This document shows, piece after piece, positions 1 through 5,045 of a stretch of DNA of 5,084 nucleotides. Under the pieces are notes generated by a model. It worked only from the letters and a program-made list of their open reading frames with translations. It was not told where the DNA came from and did no database searches. The number at the start of each line of letters is the position of its first letter. Within the stretch, counting starts at the first letter, position 1. The position numbers and the translations under genes are program-made. Origin of the DNA: an uncultured Alphaproteobacteria bacterium. Lineage in GTDB: Bacteria; Pseudomonadota; Alphaproteobacteria; Rickettsiales; UBA1997. The stretch spans positions 1-5,084 of the forward strand of contig CAILUF010000209.1 of assembly GCA_903837365.1 (NCBI GenBank), given 5' to 3'.

Positions 1-161
1 CAGCCTTAAATCTCGAAGGACATTTCATTAAAGCGCTCAAACAAATGGTTTTAAGCGTTAGTGAAAATACTCAAAATGATTATTTTTATGAAGATAAAGC
101 GCAAAGATTTTGTCCAAAAAAAATGCGCTATTGTCAAAATCCTAATCCTTGTAAAGACTAG
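1..161 (+). CDS. 3' end of an unrecognised gene with a cysteine-rich C-terminus (partial)
   Basis: An open frame enters from the left edge (first whole codon at 3) and runs 52 codons to TAG at 159-161. I do not recognise the family. The visible tail begins ALNLEGHFIKALKQMVLSVS, which looks like an amphipathic helix. It continues through an acidic, aromatic stretch (NDYFYEDKAQ) to a basic end with three cysteines, FCPKKMRYCQNPNPCKD, spaced C-x6-C-x5-C. That could be a metal- or Fe-S-binding tail, but the spacing matches no motif I can name. It is not the usual C-terminus of PhoH or MiaB, which often precede ybeY in alphaproteobacteria. The stop lies only six bases before the ybeY start on the same strand, so the two are probably cotranscribed. 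I am fairly sure it is coding, because the frame stays open and abuts ybeY tightly. Its function is unknown. Confidence 0.6.
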   Translation, partial: ALNLEGHFIKALKQMVLSVSENTQNDYFYEDKAQRFCPKKMRYCQNPNPCKD

Positions 162-167
162 TAAATT

Positions 168-695
168 ATGGTTATTTGTGATATTACAATCAAAAGTAAA
201 AAATGGCAAAAACAAAAAAATATTAGCGAATTTATTGAAAATATTACCGCTAAAATTATCGATTTATGCGCATTAAAAAAATTCTCTCAAAAAAAATATC
301 AGCTAGAAATAATATTTTCTTTAGTTTCGGATGTGCAAATGCAAAAAATAAATCTTGCGCATCGCAATAAAAATAAACCAACTAATGTTTTGTCTTTTGC
401 TAATTTTGATGAAAAAAAAATAGCCGAAATTGGGGTAAAAAAATTCTTTGATAAGATTTTAAATACGCAAAATTTTTTAGTTTTAGGTGATATAATTTTA
501 TCTTACGAAACCATTGAAAACGAAGCTCTAGCGCAAAATAAAAAATTTAATGATCATCTTACTCATCTGATTGTTCATGCAATTTTACATTTGATTGGTT
601 ATGATCATGAGCAAGAAGAAATGGCTAAGGAAATGGAGAGTTTAGAAGTGAAAATTTTACAAAAATTAAAAATCAGTAATCCTTATTGTTTGTAA
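168..695 (+). CDS. ybeY: Endoribonuclease YbeY (16S rRNA 3'-end maturation factor)
   Basis: YbeY is a zinc-dependent cytoplasmic metalloprotein of the UPF0054 family. It is needed for 16S rRNA 3'-end processing and 70S ribosome quality control. The diagnostic metal-binding motif is present as H137-A-I-L-H141-L-I-G-Y-D-H147 (HxxxHxxGxDH). Upstream are the family block TNVLSF at 72-77 and GDI at 107-109. The protein is 175 residues against about 155 in E. coli; the extra length lies mainly between TNVLSF and GDI (about 79-103) and in the C-terminal tail. The ATG at 168 is chosen because MVICDITIKSKKWQ aligns with the usual N-terminus and follows the previous stop by six bases. No Shine-Dalgarno is visible. 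A run of nine A at 412-420 lies inside the gene, a slippage-prone spot, but the frame is intact. It ends ten bases from the convergent gshB stop. Confidence 0.96.
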   Translation: MVICDITIKSKKWQKQKNISEFIENITAKIIDLCALKKFSQKKYQLEIIFSLVSDVQMQKINLAHRNKNKPTNVLSFANFDEKKIAEIGVKKFFDKILNTQNFLVLGDIILSYETIENEALAQNKKFNDHLTHLIVHAILHLIGYDHEQEEMAKEMESLEVKILQKLKISNPYCL

Positions 696-705
696 ATAAC
701 TAAAT

Positions 706-1662
706 TTAAATTTGTTTAAACCTAACTAATTTTTCATGAAGTTTATTAATAAATATTTCGGCAATATCAATATTGGCTAACTTATTAATTTCTGGAATGC
801 CAGTAGGGGAAGTGACATTGATTTCCGTAAGATAATCGCCGATAATATCAATACCTACAAAAAATAAATTTCGCTGTTTTAATTGCGAAGAAATTATTTT
901 ACAAATTTCTAAATCACGTTCGCTTGGAATTAATTTTTCAGCACTACCACCAATATGAAGATTTGACCTAATCTCGCCTTTCTTGGCAATCCTAGTTATG
1001 CCACCTACAAATTCGCCATCAATTAAAATTAATCTTTTATCACCATCTTTTATTTCTTCTAAAAATTTTTGAGCAATCAAAGGAGCTTGATAATTTTTAA
1101 GCATTAATTCTACAATTGCCATGAGATTAGGGCTATCTTCATCAAGCATCACAACTCCCTCTCCACCGCAAGCATAAAGAGGTTTGATAATGATTTTTTT
1201 ATACTCAAGATGAAATTTTTTTATAGCTAAAAAATCTGAAGAAATAAGGGTAGGGGGAGTTAGATTTTCAAACTCGGTGACGAAAATTTTTTCAGGACAA
1301 TTACGAATTTCTTGGGGATAATTTAAAATTAAAACTTTTTTTTGTAATTTTTCAAGAAGGTAAGTGGTAGTAAGATAATTCATGTTGTAAGGTGGATCTT
1401 GACGAATTAAAATTACATCAAAATCCTCAAGATTTTTTTCACTTTGTTCGATAATTTGGCAATAATTTTGAGAATTAATTTCCAGCTTTACTTTTGAAAT
1501 TTTAGCTTTTAACTGTTGATTTTGCGAATGATATTGTAAATCTGCGGGGGTATAATAAAAAATCTCATGACCTTTATTTTGACTCGCAAGCATTATTTTG
1601 TAGGTCGAATCGCTCGCAATATTAATCGAAAAAATATCGTCCATTTGTATTAAAATTTTCAT
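706..1662 (-). CDS. gshB: Glutathione synthetase (ATP-grasp)
   Basis: GshB joins gamma-glutamylcysteine and glycine with ATP to make glutathione, the second step after GshA, in the cytoplasm. The N-terminus MKILIQMDDIFSINIASDST matches the family's short first strand. RQDPP at 87-91 matches the substrate-domain RKDPP motif. The ATP-grasp core shows K160-P161 with the glycine loop GGEG (166-169), DGDKR (206-210), RSNLHIGG (232-239), and the Mg/ATP-binding end DIIGDYLTEINVTSPTG (272-288). The length of 318 residues equals the family norm (E. coli 316). I chose the ATG at 1660-1662. The frame stays open upstream to 1749, but that would add 29 non-homologous residues and overlap the divergent acetyltransferase. 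The start is preceded by eight A and has no Shine-Dalgarno. No gshA is visible here. The 3' end is convergent with ybeY across ten bases, with no room for a separate terminator. Confidence 0.96.
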   Translation of the reverse strand: MKILIQMDDIFSINIASDSTYKIMLASQNKGHEIFYYTPADLQYHSQNQQLKAKISKVKLEINSQNYCQIIEQSEKNLEDFDVILIRQDPPYNMNYLTTTYLLEKLQKKVLILNYPQEIRNCPEKIFVTEFENLTPPTLISSDFLAIKKFHLEYKKIIIKPLYACGGEGVVMLDEDSPNLMAIVELMLKNYQAPLIAQKFLEEIKDGDKRLILIDGEFVGGITRIAKKGEIRSNLHIGGSAEKLIPSERDLEICKIISSQLKQRNLFFVGIDIIGDYLTEINVTSPTGIPEINKLANIDIAEIFINKLHEKLVRFKQI

Positions 1663-1718
1663 TTTTTTTTGAATTAATTTAATAAAATTTTTTTCAACAA
1701 TTTCGTAATTTAAAAAAA
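1663..1718. promoter_or_regulatory. Divergent intergenic region between gshB and the GNAT gene
   Basis: These 56 bases separate two divergent start codons and must carry the 5' signals of both genes if each starts its own transcript here. The stretch is almost pure A/T. I find no convincing pair of -35 and -10 boxes. The best for gshB, read on the minus strand, is TTACGA, an 18-base spacer and TATTAA, which is weak. Both start codons are directly preceded by an A tract on their own strand (eight A for gshB, seven for the acetyltransferase), and neither has a Shine-Dalgarno. Promoter activity is inferred only from gene arrangement. Confidence 0.3.
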
Positions 1719-2321
1719 ATGCAATCAAATTCACAAAAAACTTTTCCACAATTTGACCTAGGTGATGTTATTCTTCGCGAAAAAAAAGAAAGTGATGCTG
1801 AAGATTTTTTTCATCATTATCTGGATCCCAAGGTTAATCAGTTTATCCTTTGCGAAATGCCTGTTGATGTTGAGCAAGCAAGAAAAGACATAGCTTACTG
1901 GCGAAGTTTGTTTTATCATGGATCGGGAATTTATTTTGCAATTGCCGATAAAAATACTGATAAAATGATCGGCGCTATTGGGTTAAGCGGATATAATTCA
2001 TATCAAAAACGCATTGAAATTAGTTACGATTTATCTCCACATTATTGGCGAAGAGGCATAGTTTACAGAGGGTTAGCATGTCTTGTGAAATATGCTTTTG
2101 ATCAATTTGGCGTTAATCGAATCGAAGCTTCAGTGGCAACTCCGAATACTGCGTCCAAAAATTTATTAATTAAATCGGGATTTACATTGGAAGGAATTTT
2201 ACGGCAACATCGATTCCACAAGGGATATTTTTGTGATGTTTATTTTTTAAGTCTACTGCGCGACGACTACAATCACATGATTTACAAGCGTCATGAATCG
2301 CTTTATAAAAGATTGACATAA
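1719..2321 (+). CDS. GNAT-family N-acetyltransferase, RimJ/RimL type
   Basis: This is a 200-residue acetyl-CoA-dependent acetyltransferase of the Acetyltransf_3 (RimJ/RimL/YjcK-like) branch of GNAT. The N-terminal strand GDVILREKKESDAEDFFHHY (15-34) matches the family opening (xxLRxxxxxDAxxxF). MIGAIGLS lies at 83-90. ISYDLSPHYWRRGIVYRGLA (101-120) corresponds to the strand and the pyrophosphate-binding loop, usually YWGKGYATEA, here with RRGIVYRG. The acetyl-CoA side motif NTASKNLLIKSGF follows at 143-155, then EGILRQH at 158-164, all standard for this branch. The substrate cannot be read from sequence: relatives acetylate ribosomal protein N-termini, small amines or antibiotics. I therefore give no gene symbol, and proximity to rplM-rpsI is not evidence of a ribosomal target. 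The ATG at 1719 is the first in frame and fits the usual N-terminal length; it lacks a Shine-Dalgarno. The gene appears to be transcribed alone. Confidence 0.9.
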   Translation: MQSNSQKTFPQFDLGDVILREKKESDAEDFFHHYLDPKVNQFILCEMPVDVEQARKDIAYWRSLFYHGSGIYFAIADKNTDKMIGAIGLSGYNSYQKRIEISYDLSPHYWRRGIVYRGLACLVKYAFDQFGVNRIEASVATPNTASKNLLIKSGFTLEGILRQHRFHKGYFCDVYFLSLLRDDYNHMIYKRHESLYKRLT

Positions 2322-2341
2322 ATTGTGATCGCAATTGTTTT
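2321..2341 (+). terminator. Possible weak terminator after the GNAT gene
   Basis: A short inverted repeat AATTGTGATCGCAATT at 2321-2336 begins on the last base of the GNAT stop codon. It is followed by GTTTT (2337-2341). The stem is five Watson-Crick pairs plus one U-G pair around a GATC loop, and the T tract is only four bases, so termination is plausible but not strong. GATC is also palindromic by itself, so the site could equally be a chance AT-rich palindrome. Confidence 0.25.
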
Positions 2342-2352
2342 AGAAAAATTAT

Positions 2353-2380
2353 TTGACTTTTGTTTTAGTTGCGATTTAAT
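2353..2380 (+). promoter_or_regulatory. Candidate sigma70-type promoter
   Basis: TTGACT at 2353-2358 (five of six to TTGACA) is followed after 16 bases by TTTAAT at 2375-2380 (five of six to TATAAT). Predicted transcription would begin near 2387, about 380 bases before rplM. That would give rplM-rpsI a long leader or drive a separate small RNA. AT-rich DNA throws up such matches often, so the call is tentative. Confidence 0.35.
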
Positions 2381-2461
2381 TCACGCAAATAAATTTTTAA
2401 TATGACTGCGTTTGATTTTTTTTAAAGTAAGTAAATATTTTGAAAATTTGTAAAATAATCT

Positions 2462-2595
2462 ACTGCTTTGCAGTGTTGATATTAGTTGTTTCTTGGTGTT
2501 AGTTTGCATTCAATGAAAATTTTTTGCCAAGTTTAATTTGTGATAATTTATTAAAATAAACTCACAGATTACTGGCTTTAAGCCTTTAATATCAA
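2462..2595 (+). ncRNA. Possible structured RNA (leader or small RNA)
   Basis: Successive inverted repeats fit together as one multibranch fold. A lead hairpin ACTGC-TTT-GCAGT sits at 2462-2474. A long-range closing helix pairs TTGATATTA (2476-2484) with TAATATCAA (2587-2595). Inside it lie three arms: 2492-2497 with 2526-2531; 2534-2543 with 2562-2571 (ten pairs, one G-U, around an inner five-pair helix); and GGCT-TTA-AGCC at 2574-2584. Linkers between the arms and before the closing strand are only two bases. I recognise no known class: it is not tRNA, 5S, SRP RNA, tmRNA or a riboswitch I can name. Stems are mostly A-U and each could arise by chance in such DNA. The nesting is the main support. 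Confidence 0.25.
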
Positions 2596-2654
2596 GGTTC
2601 AGTGTCAGTTAATATTGATTATAAAATCTTTTAAAAATTTTAGAGAATTTTTTG

Positions 2655-2682
2655 GTGCATTTAACATTTGCACATCTTTTTT
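2655..2682 (+). terminator. Possible small terminator or attenuator upstream of rplM
   Basis: GTGCA (2655-2659) pairs with TGCAC (2669-2673) around a nine-base loop. After three bases comes a run of six T (2677-2682). The five-pair stem is short and the T run is offset, so it may be an inefficient terminator, or an attenuator if transcription starts upstream. An A/U-only hairpin just before it (2633-2639 with 2646-2652) also ends in T's. Confidence 0.25.
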
Positions 2683-2715
2683 ATTATCAACTATTGATTT
2701 AAGTTGTTAATTAAC

Positions 2716-2741
2716 AGTTCTAACTTATTTTTGTTAGAGCT
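2716..2741 (+). promoter_or_regulatory. Hairpin in the rplM 5' untranslated region, candidate L13 control site
   Basis: AGTTCTAAC (2716-2724) pairs with GTTAGAGCT (2733-2741) as nine pairs including one U-G, around an eight-base loop TTATTTTT. The 3' side is not followed by a T run, so it is not a terminator. It ends 28 bases before the rplM ATG. In E. coli, L13 represses translation of its own rplM-rpsI mRNA by binding the rplM leader. This hairpin is a candidate for a similar role here, by position only. A weak promoter match (TTGTTA 2731-2736, 17 bases, AATAAT 2754-2759) overlaps it and would instead give an almost leaderless rplM mRNA. Confidence 0.35.
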
Positions 2742-2769
2742 AATTTGTAAATAAATAATTCGTGAATTT

Positions 2770-3237
2770 ATGACAAAAACATATGTTGCTAAACCAAGCG
2801 AAATAGAAAAAAAATGGTGGATTATTGATGCTCAAGACCTCATTGTAGGTCGACTTGCTTCAATAGTTGCTAATATTTTACGCGGAAAGCATAAAACAAC
2901 ATTTACCCCCAATATTGATTGCGGTGATCATGTGGTAATTATTAATGCTGATAAAGTTAAATTTAGCGGAAAAAAATACGCTGAAAAACTTTATTACTGG
3001 CATACTGGCTATCCAGGCGGAATCAAAGATCGCAGTGCTCGTCAGATAATCGAAGGCAAACATCCTGAAAGAATTCTTGAATATGCGGTTTCACGAATGA
3101 TTTCGAGAGGTCCATTGCAAAGGGATTTGATGGTTAAGTTGCACATTTATAAAGGCAATGAACATAAGCATCAAGGGCAAAATCCACAAATTTTGGATGT
3201 TGCTAAAATGAATCGCAAAAATATAAAAACTAATTAA
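2770..3237 (+). CDS. rplM: 50S ribosomal protein L13
   Basis: L13 is an early-assembly protein of the large subunit that binds 23S rRNA. The 155-residue product shows the family blocks in order: [19 protein letters not shown] (16-34), [20 protein letters not shown] (37-56), [12 protein letters not shown] (58-69), [10 protein letters not shown] (75-84), and the signature [19 protein letters not shown] (106-124) followed by [14 protein letters not shown] (126-139). MISRGPLQR, where many bacteria have GMLP, and the EIEKKWW start point to alphaproteobacteria. Usual length is about 142-155, so it is complete. The ATG at 2770 fits the family start [16 protein letters not shown]; no Shine-Dalgarno precedes it. 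A stop eleven bases before rpsI shows the standard two-gene operon. The 448-base upstream stretch with hairpins may carry its regulation. Confidence 0.98.
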   Translation: MTKTYVAKPSEIEKKWWIIDAQDLIVGRLASIVANILRGKHKTTFTPNIDCGDHVVIINADKVKFSGKKYAEKLYYWHTGYPGGIKDRSARQIIEGKHPERILEYAVSRMISRGPLQRDLMVKLHIYKGNEHKHQGQNPQILDVAKMNRKNIKTN

Positions 3238-3248
3238 AATTTTTCAAC

Positions 3249-3713
3249 ATGTCTGTAGTAATCAAAGAAAAAATTATTGAAGTAAAAGAAACTAGCAAAA
3301 GCGAAGTTAAACCAAAGCTTGATAAGCTAGGCCGTGCTTACGCTACTGGTAAAAGAAAAAATGCCATTGCTAAGGTTTGGATTAAAAAAGGCAATGGTAA
3401 AATCTCAGTCAATGATCGCGAAGCGCTTACATATTTCGGTCGTGAAATTCTTTTCAATATTGCTAAAGCTCCATTTCACGCTACTAAAAATGAACAAAAA
3501 TTTGATGTAATTGCACAGATTATTGGCGGTGGAAAAAGTGGACAAGCTGGAGCTCTGGCTCATGGAATAAGTAAAGCGTTAGTTGCTTTCGATTACAATA
3601 CTCATTTTACATTGCGTTCAACTGGTTTTCTTACTCGTGATTCAAGGGTTGTTGAGCGTAAAAAATATGGCTATAAAAAAGCTCGTAAAGGCAAAACATA
3701 CCGCAAACGTTAA
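3249..3713 (+). CDS. rpsI: 30S ribosomal protein S9
   Basis: S9 sits in the head of the small subunit, and its basic C-terminal tail reaches the P-site tRNA anticodon stem. The 154-residue protein has a lysine-rich N-terminal extension of about 28 residues, then GRAYATGKRKNAIAKVW (28-44), the S9 signature GGGKSGQAGALAHGISKAL (93-111), and GFLTRDSRVVERKKYG (126-141). This extended form is common in alphaproteobacteria. The tail ends KARKGKTYRKR. Most bacteria end in (F/Y)SKR, so the serine is replaced by arginine while the final KR is kept. The start ATG at 3249 is eleven bases after the rplM stop and has no Shine-Dalgarno; translation may be coupled to rplM. No GC-rich terminator follows, only A/T inverted repeats such as TAAAATA-AA-TATTTTA at 3772-3787. 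Confidence 0.98.
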   Translation: MSVVIKEKIIEVKETSKSEVKPKLDKLGRAYATGKRKNAIAKVWIKKGNGKISVNDREALTYFGREILFNIAKAPFHATKNEQKFDVIAQIIGGGKSGQAGALAHGISKALVAFDYNTHFTLRSTGFLTRDSRVVERKKYGYKKARKGKTYRKR

Positions 3714-3845
3714 TTATATTTTTGAAATTTTTATTTATTTAATTGCAATTGGATTTTGTAAAAAATTATCTTAAAATAAATATTTTAGGAAATCTTAGCC
3801 ATTAAAAATAAATAAAATATTTTCAACATAAAATTTTAAGTAGAT

Positions 3846-3875
3846 TTGAAAACGGTAAATAAATTACGTTAAAAT
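3846..3875 (+). promoter_or_regulatory. Candidate promoter for rpiB-trmB
   Basis: TTGAAA at 3846-3851 (five of six to TTGACA), an 18-base spacer and TAAAAT at 3870-3875 (five of six to TATAAT) lie 28 bases before the rpiB ATG. The predicted start near 3882 would leave a leader of about 20 bases. Its position in the 190-base gap after rpsI fits a promoter for the overlapping rpiB-trmB pair. The match is good by AT-rich standards but unproven. Confidence 0.4.
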
Positions 3876-3903
3876 CAATCTCGATTAGGTTAGATTAAAT
3901 TTT

Positions 3904-4362
3904 ATGGACAAATCTCTGCCAAAAATAATTATTGCCTGCGATCACGCAGGATATAATCTCAAAGAATATTTAAAATCTCAATTACTGGCATTAGGTTACA
4001 ATGTTGATGATTGCGGATGTGAAAGCGCTGACATCTCAGTTGATTATCCTGATTATGCAAATATTGCCTGTAAAAAAATTAATCCTTATTCACAGCAATT
4101 ATTTTTAGAAGAATTGGCGATATTAATCTGCGGAAGCGGTATTGGAATTTCAATCTCAGCTAACAGAAATAAACATATTCGTGCAGCATTATGTGGTAAT
4201 ATTAAGACGGCAAAATTAGCACGCGCACATAACAACGCCAATGTTTTGTGTTTGGGAGCGAGATTTATAAACAACAAAAAATCTTTGGCGATTTTAAAAG
4301 TTTTTTTGCAAACAAAATTTGAAGGTGGACGTCATGAAGCAAGAGTTGCCAAACTTTCATAA
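3904..4362 (+). CDS. rpiB: Ribose-5-phosphate isomerase B
   Basis: RpiB interconverts ribose 5-phosphate and ribulose 5-phosphate in the non-oxidative pentose phosphate pathway, supplying ribose for nucleotides. The 152-residue protein (E. coli 149) belongs to the RpiB/LacAB family. It shows CDHAG with D13 and H14, VDYPDYA (47-52), ICGSGIGISISAN (76-88), IRAALC (92-97), and ARAHNNANVLCLGAR (106-120), then the C-terminal FEGGRHEARVAKLS. By alignment C77 matches the catalytic C66 of the E. coli enzyme and H109 matches H99, so the active site is intact. It uses the cysteine form rather than the serine form seen in mycobacteria. SGIG replaces the common TGIG, a conservative change. The ATG at 3904 gives the normal family start; only a weak AGG precedes it. 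Its last 29 bases overlap the start of trmB in another frame. Confidence 0.97.
   Translation: MDKSLPKIIIACDHAGYNLKEYLKSQLLALGYNVDDCGCESADISVDYPDYANIACKKINPYSQQLFLEELAILICGSGIGISISANRNKHIRAALCGNIKTAKLARAHNNANVLCLGARFINNKKSLAILKVFLQTKFEGGRHEARVAKLS
4322..4328 (+). promoter_or_regulatory. Ribosome binding site of trmB inside rpiB
   Basis: AAGGTGG lies five bases before the trmB ATG and encodes part of the conserved EGGRH end of RpiB. It decides the start at 4334 over the in-frame TTG at 4319. No other gene in the window has a comparable sequence. Confidence 0.65.
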
Positions 4363-5032
4363 TAAATTAATTAGAAGTTTCGGTAGAATTAAAAGCCGAA
4401 AATTATCCGCGCAAAAAAAATTTCTTCTTGAAAATTTTTTACCTAAAATTAAATTAGATAATAATTCAATTGATCAAGTTAGCAGTAGATCAAAAGAGCA
4501 ATCTAATATTTTAGAAATCGGTTTTGGTTTTGGTGATTTTTTATTTAATTTGGCGCAAAAAAATCCTCAGAAAAATATTTATGGATTCGAACCTCATATC
4601 AACGGAATTGTTAATTTACTTGAACTCGTAAATAAAGAAAATTTGAATAATATTAAAATTTCAAATGCCGATATTCGCCATGAAATTGCAAATTTTACTG
4701 ATCAATTTTTTGATGAGATTTATATTTTATTTCCCGATCCGTGGCCCAAATTCAAGCATTATAAAAGAAGGTTGGTAACAACAAATTTTCTCGATAATAT
4801 TTTGGCAAGCAAATTAAAAAAATCGGCAAAAATAATTATTGCTACTGATCACGATGCCTATAAAACTTGGATTTTAGCAAATATTTTGGAGTGCAAAAAA
4901 TTATATTGGAATGCTAGTAGTAAAAGTGATTGGCAAAATTTTCCACAAAATTGGATTGCAACTAAATACCAAAAAAAAGCTATTGCCGAAGGGCGAATCC
5001 CGGTAATATTTGAACTTGTGAAAAGTTCATAA
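4334..5032 (+). CDS. trmB: tRNA (guanine-N7-)-methyltransferase
   Basis: TrmB methylates N7 of G46 in the tRNA variable loop using S-adenosylmethionine. The 232-residue product shows the N-terminal LIRSFGRIKSRKLSAQKKFL (12-31), typical of the family (RSFxRRxxRLTxxQ), the SAM loop EIGFGFGDFL (61-70), the TrmB hallmark FPDPWPK (133-139) followed by RRLV, TDHDAY (171-176), and the closing TKYQKKAIAEGR (210-221), which matches TxFExRGxxxG. I chose the ATG at 4334. It has the only clear Shine-Dalgarno of the window, AAGGTGG at 4322-4328, five bases upstream, embedded in the rpiB codons for EGG. A TTG at 4319 would add five residues but has no such support. The overlap of 29 bases with rpiB implies translational coupling. 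Bases 4359-4397 recur exactly after the stop codon. Confidence 0.96.
   Translation: MKQELPNFHNKLIRSFGRIKSRKLSAQKKFLLENFLPKIKLDNNSIDQVSSRSKEQSNILEIGFGFGDFLFNLAQKNPQKNIYGFEPHINGIVNLLELVNKENLNNIKISNADIRHEIANFTDQFFDEIYILFPDPWPKFKHYKRRLVTTNFLDNILASKLKKSAKIIIATDHDAYKTWILANILECKKLYWNASSKSDWQNFPQNWIATKYQKKAIAEGRIPVIFELVKSS
4359..4397 (+). repeat. 39-bp direct repeat, copy 1 (inside trmB)
   Basis: This copy covers the end of codon 9 to the start of codon 22 of trmB, encoding NKLIRSFGRIKS. It is identical base for base to 5046-5084, at an offset of 687 bases. The sequence is normal for the trmB family here, so this is the original copy. Confidence 0.92.
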
Positions 5033-5045
5033 AAACTAATTAAAT

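Larger units (their letters stand above)
2322..2769. other. 448-base non-coding stretch upstream of rplM
   Basis: No open frame of useful length lies here on either strand. The longest ATG-started frames I noticed are seven codons (for example 2402-2425, MTAFDFF). What can be seen is a promoter-like pair at 2353-2380, a nested set of inverted repeats at 2462-2595, a small hairpin followed by six T at 2655-2682, a perfect ten-base palindrome GTTAATTAAC at 2706-2715, and a nine-pair hairpin at 2716-2741 just ahead of rplM. No tRNA or other standard RNA gene is recognisable. The stretch is long for this compact arrangement, where other same-strand gaps are 6 to 190 bases. It is best read as a regulated leader, an unannotated small RNA, or gene-decay remnant. 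Confidence 0.7.

Noticed and set aside
61..276. 71-codon frame from a GTG start overlapping the partial gene and ybeY
   Set aside because: It runs across the end of one convincing gene and the start of another in a different frame; its lysine- and isoleucine-rich product is typical of AT-rich shadow frames.
1663..1749. 29-residue N-terminal extension of gshB
   Set aside because: It has no resemblance to the family, would overlap the divergent GNAT start, and the family N-terminus begins exactly at the ATG at 1660-1662.
2402..2425. Seven-codon frame MTAFDFF as a phenylalanine-rich leader peptide
   Set aside because: It has no ribosome site, there is no amino acid biosynthesis gene downstream, and such tiny frames are expected by chance.
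2596..2606. GGTTCAGTGTC resembling a tRNA T-loop
   Set aside because: The match breaks after GGTTCA, and no acceptor, D or anticodon arm can be built around it.
2878..3063. Minus-strand frame opposite rplM
   Set aside because: It is a shadow of a highly conserved ribosomal gene, with no recognisable product.
3583..3774. Frame overlapping the 3' end of rpsI and the following gap
   Set aside because: The first two thirds are an out-of-frame reading of conserved S9 codons; the rest is low-complexity A/T sequence.
3772..3787. TAAAATA-AA-TATTTTA as the rpsI terminator
   Set aside because: The stem is all A-T with a two-base loop, lies about 60 bases after the stop and is not followed by a T run; such palindromes are expected in this composition.
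4086..4277. Minus-strand frame opposite rpiB
   Set aside because: It is a shadow of the conserved rpiB reading frame, with no family features.
4319..4333. TTG start for trmB five codons upstream
   Set aside because: The ATG at 4334 has a well-placed AAGGTGG, while the TTG has no ribosome site, and the added residues are not conserved in the family.
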